Origin: Pseudomonas lijiangensis
GTDB lineage: Bacteria; Pseudomonadota; Gammaproteobacteria; Pseudomonadales; Pseudomonadaceae
Direction of reading: 5' to 3'
Length of the DNA: 64,000 nucleotides
Assembly (NCBI RefSeq): GCF_018968705.1
Contig: NZ_CP076668.1
Location: 5,219,001 to 5,283,000, forward strand
Part shown: positions 18,384-28,154 of the stretch, piece by piece
Layout: every line of letters starts with the position of its first letter
Position numbering within the stretch: position 1 is the first letter of the stretch
The notes under the pieces: generated by a model
Databases searched by the model: none
The model's input: the letters and a program-made list of their open reading frames with translations, nothing else
Told to the model about the DNA's origin: nothing
Made by a program: the position numbers and the translations under genes

Positions 18384-19654
18384 TGAGATAACCCGCTACG
18401 GCGCTCGAAATCACCGTTCTCGAGGAAATACATACGGAAGAAATTCGGATCGTAATTGCGCAGGCCTTCGCCGGGCAGCGTAGGCAACTGGGCGTTGACC
18501 GCCAGAGGCTGCACCAGATGCGGCGTGACGATCATCAGCAGCTCACGCTCATCGCGCTGGATCTGCGAGTTACGGAAAAAAGCGCCCAGAATGGGGATAT
18601 CGCCAAGCCCCGGAAACTTGTCCACCGAGGCAATATTGCTGGAGCTGATCAGGCCGCTGACCACAAAGCTTTCCCCGTCGGCCAGGGAAATACTGGTGTC
18701 GGTGCGTCGCACATTGAGTGCAGGCACAGTGGTTCCGGAAATGGTGATACCTGCCGAGAAGTCCAGCTCGCTGACCTCGGGGGCGACCTTGAGCAGAATC
18801 CGGTCACGTCCGACCACGGTAGGCGTCAGCGTCAGGCGTACGCCGTATTCCTTGTACTCGATGGAAATGCCATTGCCATCTCCGCTGGGCACCGGCACCG
18901 GAAACTCGCCGCCCGCCAGAAAGCTCGCACTCTGCCCGTTCAGCGCCACAAGGCTCGGGCGCGCCAGGGTGTAGGCAAAGCCGCTGCCCTCCATGGCGTT
19001 GATCATGCCCAGCACCTTGCTGCTGCCACCGCCCCAGACGATATTGAAGTTGTTGTTATTCAGGCCGATGGCTGGCCGCGTGGAGCCGACCGTGCCCGGC
19101 GAGACCGTGACATCGGTTACCGTGCCGGGAGCGCCGAACAGAAAGTTGTTCGAGCCGGTCCCGAAGATGGAGGTACTGGCCTCCTTGAGTTTGGTGCGAC
19201 TGACTTCAATGAAGCGGATGTCGGTCTGCACCTGACTGGGCAACTGGGGATCGAGAGAAGGCACCGGCACAGGATCGACCAACGCGGCCGTGCCGCTGCC
19301 CCGAACAAACACCATGCTCTGGCGCGGAGAAGTCGAACAGGACGTCCAGACCATCAGGCTGGTGGCGCCCGTAGAGACGCCTGTCAGCAGAAAGCCCTGG
19401 TTGCCATTGACCCGCACATCGGCCACCTTCGGATCACCCACGGCAATCCGGGTGATGGCCACCGGCGAACGAATATCCTGCTGCATGCCTTGCGTGACTT
19501 CCAGCACGGTCGGCATGGCCGCCAGACTTGCGCAGCCATTGTCGGCATTACTGGCAGTGCTTGAAGCTGCCCAGCTCGAATCAACGCCCAGTCCAGCGAA
19601 CAGCAAAAACAGCGCGTGACGTTTCAAGACCGGTACGAAACAACGGCTCATCAA
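18380..19654 (-). CDS. rcpA: RcpA secretin (outer-membrane channel of the Tad system)
   Basis: A 424-residue secretin with a signal peptide (to about residue 30, ending SSWA). An N-terminal BON/N0-like domain with TQGMQQDIRSPVAITRIAVG is followed by the secretin core: FLAGGEFPVPVPS, VRLTLTPTV and the VSGLISSSNIASVDKFPGLGDIPILG signature. It forms the outer-membrane pore through which the Flp fibre leaves the cell. It follows rcpC by 16 bp and overlaps tadZ. Confidence 0.92.
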   Translation of the reverse strand: MMSRCFVPVLKRHALFLLFAGLGVDSSWAASSTASNADNGCASLAAMPTVLEVTQGMQQDIRSPVAITRIAVGDPKVADVRVNGNQGFLLTGVSTGATSLMVWTSCSTSPRQSMVFVRGSGTAALVDPVPVPSLDPQLPSQVQTDIRFIEVSRTKLKEASTSIFGTGSNNFLFGAPGTVTDVTVSPGTVGSTRPAIGLNNNNFNIVWGGGSSKVLGMINAMEGSGFAYTLARPSLVALNGQSASFLAGGEFPVPVPSGDGNGISIEYKEYGVRLTLTPTVVGRDRILLKVAPEVSELDFSAGITISGTTVPALNVRRTDTSISLADGESFVVSGLISSSNIASVDKFPGLGDIPILGAFFRNSQIQRDERELLMIVTPHLVQPLAVNAQLPTLPGEGLRNYDPNFFRMYFLENGDFERRSGLSQ

Positions 19655-19670
19655 ATGCTTCCTTGCTCGA

Positions 19671-20627
19671 TCAGGGAGTTTGTTGCGTTACCTGGTTGCC
19701 GCGTATCACCTCGACACCACGAGATCCGCGGGACGCACCGCCATGCTGATTGCCTCCACCACTGAGGGCCAACTGGCTGAACTGCACCAGGTTGCGCCTG
19801 GCCGTATCCAGGCGTACGGCAACATCGGGGCGACCGGGGTCACCGGTCCAGTAATCCTGCAGATTGCCTTCATCGGCACTGCGCACGGCCAGACGCAACA
19901 CGCCAGTCTGGGTGGCCAGCAGCAAGCGGCTCAGCAAGGCTTCGGGCACCGCCACCACTACGCTCCTGGCGTTTATGCGTTGCTGCTCCAACTGGAAGCG
20001 CTCGTCGGCACTGATGTTGTGGGCAGGCTTGCCGTCGCGAGTCAGCCCGAGCAGCCCACCCACACTCAGGATTCTCAAAGCAGGCACCGCCACCTGACTG
20101 GAGCGAACAGGGTTGGCGGTGTCTTCAGGGAGATAAAGCAGAACGTCGACATAATCGCCGGGGCTGAGCAGCCCGCCAGCACCAATCACCTCATCCACGG
20201 ACAAGGCCAGTGCCCGTTCGTCGGGACGAATCATCCGAGCCAGGGTTCCACCCGCCTCGAAACTGCTTTCACTCAGCCAGGTCCCTGCCGCCAGTGGGCG
20301 CCAGGTGCGGCGTTCGAGCACGTCTTCGATCTTGCTGAAACTGCCGACAGGCGCGACCTTGAGACGCTCGATCAGCAGATCGTCTTCCTTGAGAGATGTG
20401 TAGGGAGGCACATCACGCGCCAGCACCACGACACTCTGGCGCAGCGCTTCTTCGACGGGCGGAGCAGGCGGCGCGACCTCCACAGGAGGCGGTGCCTCAA
20501 CGACGGGAGCCTCCACAACAGGAGGCGGCGGCGCTGGCTCTTTACTGACCACTATTCCCAGATACCCGGCAACCAGTGCACCGAGTAAAAAAACGATAGC
20601 GAGCACCATGGTGATACGACTGCTCAT
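19671..20627 (-). CDS. rcpC: RcpC/CpaB pilus assembly protein
   Basis: A 318-residue protein with one N-terminal membrane helix (ITMVLAIVFLLGALVAGYLG), then a Pro/Val-rich linker (about residues 36-65, many PPxVE units) that may span the periplasm. An SAF-like domain follows (VVLARDVPPYTSLKEDDL) and the CpaB core LLSPGDYVDVLLYLP. ATG 20627 has AAAGGAAG at good distance; the frame runs 12 codons further without support. It is the first gene of the long minus-strand operon. Confidence 0.88.
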   Translation of the reverse strand: MSSRITMVLAIVFLLGALVAGYLGIVVSKEPAPPPPVVEAPVVEAPPPVEVAPPAPPVEEALRQSVVVLARDVPPYTSLKEDDLLIERLKVAPVGSFSKIEDVLERRTWRPLAAGTWLSESSFEAGGTLARMIRPDERALALSVDEVIGAGGLLSPGDYVDVLLYLPEDTANPVRSSQVAVPALRILSVGGLLGLTRDGKPAHNISADERFQLEQQRINARSVVVAVPEALLSRLLLATQTGVLRLAVRSADEGNLQDYWTGDPGRPDVAVRLDTARRNLVQFSQLALSGGGNQHGGASRGSRGVEVIRGNQVTQQTP

Positions 20628-20918
20628 GGCAACGCTTCCTTTGTCATCGCATGACCACCTCAATCCAACGCATCAACTTCGCAATAGCAATGAAGAACAA
20701 TCACATGCCGCACTTTTGAAGGTAGCCCACACCACCCAAAACGCCATCAAGGTTGGTGAAATATCCTTCTCTGGATGGTCTGGAAAGCGATTTATAACTT
20801 TGTGATTAATGCTTTATTACGGTTGTGGGTTCGCGAGTTGGAGGCAATGCTGTAAGTGCAAAGATTGTACGAAATTGCTGGTATGAGCCGCGCCATGAAG
20901 GGTGCAAGGAGAATCGAG
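20628..20918. promoter_or_regulatory. Divergent rcpC/flp control region
   Basis: These 291 bp separate the rcpC operon from flp and must hold both promoters. The part from about 20660 to 20860 is distinctly AT-rich compared with flanking genes. AAGGAG at 20906-20911 is the flp ribosome site. I do not see a confident -35/-10 or -24/-12 pair; PprB binding would be expected here from the P. aeruginosa system, but I cannot point to its site. Confidence 0.4.
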
Positions 20919-21125
20919 ATGTTCCTTACCAATCTGTACATACGCGTCTATACGCACATTCAAGCCTTCCTGAAAAACCGGGAAGCCGCTTCGGCTATCG
21001 AGTACGTACTTCTGGCCGCCATGGTCGCCGTGGCGATTGTTGCCTTCGTCCCGGCCATCAGCGCCCAGGTCAAAGTCATCTTCAACCAGGTTCTGGTGGC
21101 ATTGGGCGGTACGGCAGTCGCTTGA
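20919..21125 (+). CDS. flp: Flp type IVb major prepilin
   Basis: A 68-residue prepilin. A leader of about 25 residues ends FLKNREA, followed by ASAIEYVLLAAMVAVAIVAF, the hydrophobic assembly helix with Glu at +5 and Tyr at +6. The mature pilin would be about 43 residues, typical for Flp. The residue at -1 is Ala where the consensus is Gly. The ATG at 20919 has AAGGAG upstream; longer frames start at 20856. It is polymerised by TadA/B/C, processed by FppA and exported through RcpA. Confidence 0.9.
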   Translation: MFLTNLYIRVYTHIQAFLKNREAASAIEYVLLAAMVAVAIVAFVPAISAQVKVIFNQVLVALGGTAVA

Positions 21126-21187
21126 TTGAACAAGGATAAAGTGTTGTAAGATCCGAGGCCGTTACCAACGTTTTCAAGGGTATCTAT

Positions 21188-21595
21188 ATGGCCGTCCACC
21201 CCACACGCCAACAGCTGCTTCTGGTTGATGACGAAGAGGACGCCAATGAAGAGTTGGCAGAACTGCTCGAAGGCGAGGGGTTCTGCTGCTTCACTGCGTC
21301 CTCCGTCAAGATGGCTCTGCAACAGCTGACCCGTCATCCGGACATCGCGCTGGTCATTACTGACCTGCGCATGCCGGAGGAGAGCGGCATCCAGTTGATC
21401 AAACGCCTGCGTGAACACACCTCGCGCCAGCACCTGCCTGTGATCGTCACTTCGGGACATGCCGACATGGAGGACGTCAGCGACTTGCTGCGCCTGCAGG
21501 TACTGGATCTGTTCCGCAAGCCGATTTACCACGTCCGCCTGCTGGAAACCCTCAACAACCTCTTTCCCGAGCCGAAAATCTTTCAGGTGCAGTGA
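21188..21595 (+). CDS. Stand-alone receiver-domain protein
   Basis: A 135-residue single receiver with no output domain: LLLVDDEEDANEEL (acidic pair Asp14-Asp15), phospho-Asp59 in VITDLRMPEESG, Thr88/Ser89 and Lys111 in LFRKPIY. All phosphotransfer residues are present. It lies 62 bp downstream of flp in the same direction and upstream of the repeat that closes the Tad block. It may be a phosphate shuttle or sink for the PprA/PprB system, but this is inference from position. Confidence 0.85.
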   Translation: MAVHPTRQQLLLVDDEEDANEELAELLEGEGFCCFTASSVKMALQQLTRHPDIALVITDLRMPEESGIQLIKRLREHTSRQHLPVIVTSGHADMEDVSDLLRLQVLDLFRKPIYHVRLLETLNNLFPEPKIFQVQ

Positions 21596-21678
21596 CACGA
21601 ACCTTCATGATCCACGGAACTAGCCATACTGCTGCGTAGCCAAAGCGAGCAGACCTATAACGTGATCAGGATGCACCT

Positions 21679-21972
21679 ATGAAGGTAGAAAGTTTTTTTG
21701 AATGGCTGGGTCAGGCAATAGGGTCCGTGATCCGCTTTGTGGTGGACGCCCTTGCCTGGCTGTTCAACGGTTTTACCCATGCCGGCGGCAACTTCGTGGA
21801 CGGTTTGTCCCGCACCCTGGGCATGGACGCTTCACTGATCAGCATCGTCGCTCTGGTGATCGGCCTGATGCTCCTGTACTCCGCCATCCGCGCCTTCATG
21901 CGCGCCTCCATCATCATGGGCATCATCTGGCTGGCGCTGGGACTGTGGCTGCTGAGCTGGATCATCCACTGA
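21679..21972 (+). CDS. Small membrane protein downstream of flp and the receiver gene
   Basis: A 97-residue protein with an amphipathic N-terminus (SFFEWLGQAIGSVIRFVVDALAWL), a Gly-rich turn, and one or two membrane helices (about residues 52-94, IVALVIGLMLLYSAIRAF and GIIWLALGLWLLSWII). I do not recognise the family. It is the last gene before the palindromic repeat at 21991, and shares direction with flp and the receiver gene. ATG preceded by a weak AGGATG. Confidence 0.65.
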   Translation: MKVESFFEWLGQAIGSVIRFVVDALAWLFNGFTHAGGNFVDGLSRTLGMDASLISIVALVIGLMLLYSAIRAFMRASIIMGIIWLALGLWLLSWIIH

Positions 21973-21990
21973 CCGCTACCCATATCACTC

Positions 21991-22080
21991 TGTGGGAGGC
22001 AGCTTGCTGGCGACTTCAGCGTACGACGTAGAATATCTGCCGGTTTTCAGACTTTTTTCGCCAGCAAGCTGCCTCCCACA
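21991..22080. repeat. Long palindromic repeat, copy 2 (right of Tad locus)
   Basis: The arms TGTGGGAGGCAGCTTGCTGG... are identical to those of the copy at 6211-6299, and the centre (GCGTACGACG, AATATCTGCC) differs at only a few bases. Same orientation as copy 1, so the two form a direct repeat enclosing the 15.6-kb Tad block. Confidence 0.85.
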
Positions 22081-22144
22081 CGTTCTGTTTGTGCCTTGAC
22101 TGACCGGCATTACGGCTACAATGCCCGCCTTGCCGGGAGTACTC

Positions 22145-23485
22145 ATGTCCAAGTTGTCCAGCGATTGGCGTCATCGCCCCACTCATCATCGGGTCTGGGG
22201 CCTGGCGCTGCCGATGATTCTGTCGAATATCTCCGTACCGCTGGTGGCGCTGGTGGACACCGCCGTGATCGGCCACCTGCCCCACGCTCATCAATTGGGC
22301 GCAGTCGCGGTGGGCGCCACGCTCTATACCTTCCTGGCCTGGGCCATGGGTTTTCTGCGCATGGGCACCACCGGATTCGCTGCACAGGCTGCCGGGCGTA
22401 GTGATGGCGCGGCGTTGCGCCAGATTCTGCTGCAAGGTCTGCTGCTGGCGATGGGGCTGGCCTGCCTGCTGGGACTGATTGCCCTGCCTTTCAGCCATCT
22501 GGCCCTGTCGTTGATGCAGCCCTCGGCCGACCTGCAACAGATGACTCTGGATTTCTTCCACGCCCGGCTTTTCGGCCTGCCTGCGGCACTGGCCACCTAT
22601 GCGCTGGTGGGCTGGTTTCTCGGCACCCAGAACGCCAGGGCGCCGCTGGCGATTCTATTGATCACCAATGCGGTGAACATCCTTCTCAACCTTTGGTTCG
22701 TTCTGGGCCTGGACTGGGGAGTGGTCGGCTCGGCGCGGGCTTCGGTGCTGGCAGAGTGGACCGGCGCATTGATCGGTCTGTTCATGGCACGCAACGCTCT
22801 GCGGGTCTGGCCAGGCAGGATCGTCTGGGCAGCCTTGAAACTCTGGAGCAACTGGCGCCCGCTGCTGGCGGTCAACCGCGACATATTCATTCGCACCCTG
22901 GCGCTGCAATCGATCATGTTCCTGATCACCGCCCAGGGCGCCCGATTGGGAGATGCCACCGTCGCTGCCAATGCATTGCTGCTCAACGGACTGCTGCTGA
23001 CGTCCCACGCACTGGACGGGCTGGCCCATGCCGTGGAAGCCTTGTGCGGGCATGCCATAGGAGCGCGTGACCGCACGGCATTGCGTCGTTCTCTGGTGGT
23101 CGCCGGTGGCTGGTCCCTGATTGCCAGCCTGGCCTTTGCGCTGTTGTTCCTGACGGGCGGGCATCTGTTCGTGCAGATGCAGACCAACATCCCCGAAGTG
23201 CGTGAAACCGCCCTTCTCTATTTGCCCTATCTGGCAGCCATGCCGCTGCTCGCGGTGTGGAGTTATTTGCTGGACGGCCTGTTCATCGGCGCCACACGCG
23301 CCCGTGAAATGCGCAATGCGATGCTGATCAGCGTTGCCCTGATCGCTCCCGTGGCCTTTTTCGCCGTCGACCAGGGCAACCATGGACTCTGGCTGACGTT
23401 CATGACCTTCACCCTGCTGCGCGGCTTGAGCCTTGGGGCCATCGCCTGGCGCCTGAACCGCAAGGACGGCTGGTTCGCCTATTGA
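22145..23485 (+). CDS. MATE-family efflux transporter (DinF-like)
   Basis: A 446-residue, 12-helix MATE exporter. The start GLALPMILSNISVPLVALVDTAVIGHL is typical of the DinF subgroup, and the second half repeats the fold from about residue 240. It should extrude cationic or toxic compounds using H+ or Na+. The ATG at 22145 follows CGGGAGT; the frame is open eight codons further up. Unlike E. coli dinF it is not next to lexA. Its end overlaps the convergent vgrG by 7 bp. Confidence 0.88.
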   Translation: MSKLSSDWRHRPTHHRVWGLALPMILSNISVPLVALVDTAVIGHLPHAHQLGAVAVGATLYTFLAWAMGFLRMGTTGFAAQAAGRSDGAALRQILLQGLLLAMGLACLLGLIALPFSHLALSLMQPSADLQQMTLDFFHARLFGLPAALATYALVGWFLGTQNARAPLAILLITNAVNILLNLWFVLGLDWGVVGSARASVLAEWTGALIGLFMARNALRVWPGRIVWAALKLWSNWRPLLAVNRDIFIRTLALQSIMFLITAQGARLGDATVAANALLLNGLLLTSHALDGLAHAVEALCGHAIGARDRTALRRSLVVAGGWSLIASLAFALLFLTGGHLFVQMQTNIPEVRETALLYLPYLAAMPLLAVWSYLLDGLFIGATRAREMRNAMLISVALIAPVAFFAVDQGNHGLWLTFMTFTLLRGLSLGAIAWRLNRKDGWFAY

Positions 23486-24879
23486 TCGCTCTCGGCCATC
23501 CTGCCGGCAAAGGTGATTCTCGGACTGGTCAGGGTCAGGCCGCTTGAATCAAGCCGCACCCGGCTGGAACCGATGCTCAACGACAGCTCGCTACCCTCCT
23601 CAAACGAGACCGTCGGCCCGTTATCCAGACGAAAGCGGCGCTTCTCGCCCATGATCATCTGCCAGTCCAGTTGCGCCTGAACGCTGTCGGCAGGCAAGGC
23701 ACTTTCGCCTGGGCTGAAGGCCGGCTCACAGGCACGAGAATGCAGGCAGGCAGTAATCACCGGGCGGTCCATATCGTCATCGAGCAAACTCACCAGCACT
23801 TCCATCCCGCCGGTAAACACCAGTTCAAGCCCCTGCATCACCGGTAGCCAGCAATCGTTGTAACGCGCGCCCCGTCCCTGCAACCCCCACTCGAACTGTA
23901 CCTTCAGGCGTCCCACCGAATCGCGCTCGACCTCCTGCCCCGGCGGGCCGACGACCCAGGCCCGCTGCAACTGCGGCACCTTCGCACGTGGCGGCGGTTC
24001 TGGCACGCTGAAGCCCACTTCCCAGGGGACGGCATGAAAGCGATTGGTATAACCCTCGCCGTCTTCAACTTCCGGCCCCGGTGCAAGGCAGCGATGCTCG
24101 ACCTGGTTGACCAGCCACATGTGGTTCCACTCGGTTTCCGGGTGGCCGGTCAGCGGCAGCAGATACCCCGACACCACAAAGGGCAGGCTGCTTTCGCCTT
24201 CGGCCCGCTGCCGGGAACGACTGCCCGGCAAGTCCTGGCCCTGGGAGGTGACGGCAAAACGGGTAACGCCCTCTCGGTGTGGCAATTGCTGCCAGGGCGC
24301 CGCTGGCGCAGGACGAAAGCCGCGCAAGCTATCGCCAAAGACCAGCTCATGGCGCTGGCGAGAATGAATGAAGTGATAGTGAATGCCCTCTTCGGCACAC
24401 AGGCGCTCCACCAGTTGCAGATCAGACTCCTGATACTGCGCGCAATACTCACGCTCGCGGCATTGGGTTTTCAGCTCGAAGCGATAGCTGCCCTTGCGCA
24501 GCCCATGCTCCTCCAGAACCCTGGCGATAATCTGCGGGGCGGTCATGTGCTGAAAGATGCGCTGGTTGTAACGCTGCCCGAGACAGGCCAGCCGGGGGCC
24601 GATCTTCAATCGATAACAGGCAGGTCCGGGCCGGAAATGGCTGCGCATCGCACTGTGGATCTGGCCATGAAAGCCCTGACTACCATCTTTGAAACTCAGG
24701 AATACCGGCTTGTACATCAGACTGGCCAGATCCACATCGAGGCTTTCGTTGACGACTTCCAGCTCAAAGGCAAACGGCTGACTGATTGCTTCCGTACCCC
24801 GTAACCAGAGGACGGTAAAACAATGACGCAGACGGGCGATCTCCAGACGAAAAAGCGGCACGCTGGCGGGATCGGGCAT
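23479..24879 (-). CDS. vgrG: Short VgrG (type VI secretion spike protein)
   Basis: A 466-residue VgrG-family protein. The N-terminal gp27-like part (FRLEIARLRHCFTVLWLRGTE to YRLKIGPRLACLGQRYNQRIFQ) and the gp44-like part with QYQESDLQLVERLCAEEGIHYHF are complete, and the gp5-like OB domain begins at RAWVVGPPGQEVERDSVGRLKVQF. The protein stops shortly after, so the long beta-prism needle of typical VgrGs is short and there is no C-terminal effector domain. No hcp, PAAR, effector or immunity gene adjoins it. It could be an orphan spike for a distant T6SS. Confidence 0.85.
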   Translation of the reverse strand: MPDPASVPLFRLEIARLRHCFTVLWLRGTEAISQPFAFELEVVNESLDVDLASLMYKPVFLSFKDGSQGFHGQIHSAMRSHFRPGPACYRLKIGPRLACLGQRYNQRIFQHMTAPQIIARVLEEHGLRKGSYRFELKTQCREREYCAQYQESDLQLVERLCAEEGIHYHFIHSRQRHELVFGDSLRGFRPAPAAPWQQLPHREGVTRFAVTSQGQDLPGSRSRQRAEGESSLPFVVSGYLLPLTGHPETEWNHMWLVNQVEHRCLAPGPEVEDGEGYTNRFHAVPWEVGFSVPEPPPRAKVPQLQRAWVVGPPGQEVERDSVGRLKVQFEWGLQGRGARYNDCWLPVMQGLELVFTGGMEVLVSLLDDDMDRPVITACLHSRACEPAFSPGESALPADSVQAQLDWQMIMGEKRRFRLDNGPTVSFEEGSELSLSIGSSRVRLDSSGLTLTSPRITFAGRMAESDQ

Positions 24880-25004
24880 GAGGGTGTTCTCTACAGGGGA
24901 ATCCGAGCGGCGATTCTGGCCGAGAAGCGGGATCGAGTAGAGGGCAAAAGGCAGAACAGGAAGCTGCCTACATGTGAAGAGGTTTTGGACTACACAGTGA
25001 TTGA

Positions 25005-25056
25005 TCGCGAATGAATTCGCTCCTACAGGTGGTGCAGGAGCGGATTCATTCGCGAA
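25005..25056. repeat. REP palindrome
   Basis: Arms TCGCGAATGAATTCGCTCCTAC and GCAGGAGCGGATTCATTCGCGA form an imperfect 22-bp dyad with a short loop. It ends four bases from the speA stop, so in RNA it would form the 3' hairpin of the speA message. The same arm sequence recurs at 49559 and, split by an IS, at 61806/63065. The remaining bases between vgrG and this repeat show nothing else. Confidence 0.85.
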
Positions 25057-25059
25057 AGA

Positions 25060-26973
<1,914 letters not shown>

Positions 26974-27061
26974 CGAAGTCCCCTATAGATAAGTCATGTA
27001 GCGCCGCCCCAATGACAGGCATGCGCAGTGTAGAGAGTGGAAATGACGGTTTGGTTCTCGC

Positions 27062-27433
27062 TCAGCCGCCGGACTTTTTGGCCTTGAAACCTTTTTTGAC
27101 CAGTTCCGCGAGCAACAGCTCGACGTGATCGCCCTGAATCTCGATCACTCCGTCCTTGAGGGCTCCGCCCGTGCCGCAACGCTGCTTGAGCGCCTTGGCC
27201 AGTTCCTTGAGCCCATCCTCGGCCAGCGGCACGCCCGTGATGGTAGTCACAGTCTTGCCTCCACGGCCTTTGCTCTCGCGCCGCACGCGCGCAATGCCAT
27301 CCCCCTCGGGGATGACGTTCTGCTTGCAGGTGCAGGCATCGACAGGTTGACGACATTCGGGACAATGACGCCCTGCGTCGGTTGAAAACACCAGGCCACC
27401 CAGGGCGGCGAAGGATGCGGCTTTTTTAGCCAC
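27062..27433 (-). CDS. yciH: SUI1/eIF1-like translation factor YciH
   Basis: A 123-residue protein. An N-terminal zinc-finger-like CPECRQPVDACTC precedes the SUI1 fold with RRESKGRGGKTVTTITGVPL and LKQRCGTGGALKDGVIEIQGDH. It resembles eIF1 and in E. coli YciH affects initiation fidelity. It is encoded upstream of speA, as in P. aeruginosa. The 27434-27608 gap after the Nudix gene shows no clear feature. Confidence 0.88.
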   Translation of the reverse strand: MAKKAASFAALGGLVFSTDAGRHCPECRQPVDACTCKQNVIPEGDGIARVRRESKGRGGKTVTTITGVPLAEDGLKELAKALKQRCGTGGALKDGVIEIQGDHVELLLAELVKKGFKAKKSGG

Positions 27434-27608
27434 TGGAAATCCTCTTGTTGAGGACTGAAGACGGGCCGGGCTCGATTGTGAGCCTTCGACCGCGAAGCCC
27501 CACTCTGGCAGGGGCAGCGCTACTGGAACGGCATGGCCGGCCCAGTTTTAAAAGGTCGCGCAGTGTACCGGCAAAAAGCATGCTTGCTAAGAGCCTGAAT
27601 GCGCCAAT

Positions 27609-28154
27609 TTACTGAACATTTGCGACCTGCTCCAGGTAGCGTTTCAACGCGGCCAGAGAGTCCGGGCAATAGGGCTTTTCGGCAGTTTCTGCCAAGACCT
27701 GGCCGACGGGGATGAAGCGTGCCTGCAAGACCTCTTCCGGTTGCAGGCTCAGAGGCCCGTCCCAGACGGCGGAAAATACCGCGCACCAGATCCGGTTGCC
27801 CGGCTGATCGAAGAGAAACTGCTCATGGGCCTGCAAGGCAACACCGCCAACACCCAGCTCTTCCTCAAGCTCACGGGCCGCCGATTCGGCATAGCTTTCA
27901 CCGGCCTGCACCATGCCACCGGCCGCCACATCCCAGAAACCGGGATAAATGGCTTTGCTCAGGGTGCGCTGGTGAACGCAGAGTTCGCCTGCCGAATTGA
28001 ACAGCAGGATATAAGTGCCTCGCCCGATCAGACCACGGTCGCGCAGCTCGGCCCGAGGGAGTGAACCCAGGAGCCGGTCCTGCTCATCGACCCAGGCGAT
28101 CTGCTCGGCGTCGGAGGCGGCGCGATGCGCGGCCTCTTGCGCAGAAACGTCCAT
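27609..28154 (-). CDS. Nudix hydrolase
   Basis: A 181-residue Nudix protein. The full Nudix box is present: G-x5-E-x7-REL-x-EE-x-G-V (GMVQAGE to RELEEELGV, about residues 79-101). The isopentenyl-isomerase-like lead-in LLGSLPRAELRDRGLIGRGTY and HQRTLSKAIYPGFWD place it with the YfcD-type group. Substrate unknown. The start is the ATG at 28154, which overlaps the stop of the upstream DUF2333 gene by one base (TGATG), so translation is coupled. Confidence 0.88.
   Translation of the reverse strand: MDVSAQEAAHRAASDAEQIAWVDEQDRLLGSLPRAELRDRGLIGRGTYILLFNSAGELCVHQRTLSKAIYPGFWDVAAGGMVQAGESYAESAARELEEELGVGGVALQAHEQFLFDQPGNRIWCAVFSAVWDGPLSLQPEEVLQARFIPVGQVLAETAEKPYCPDSLAALKRYLEQVANVQ

Noticed and set aside
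24880..25004. Plus-strand frame of 63 codons ahead of vgrG (24823-25014)
   Set aside because: It overlaps the start of vgrG antisense and the REP; no coding signature.
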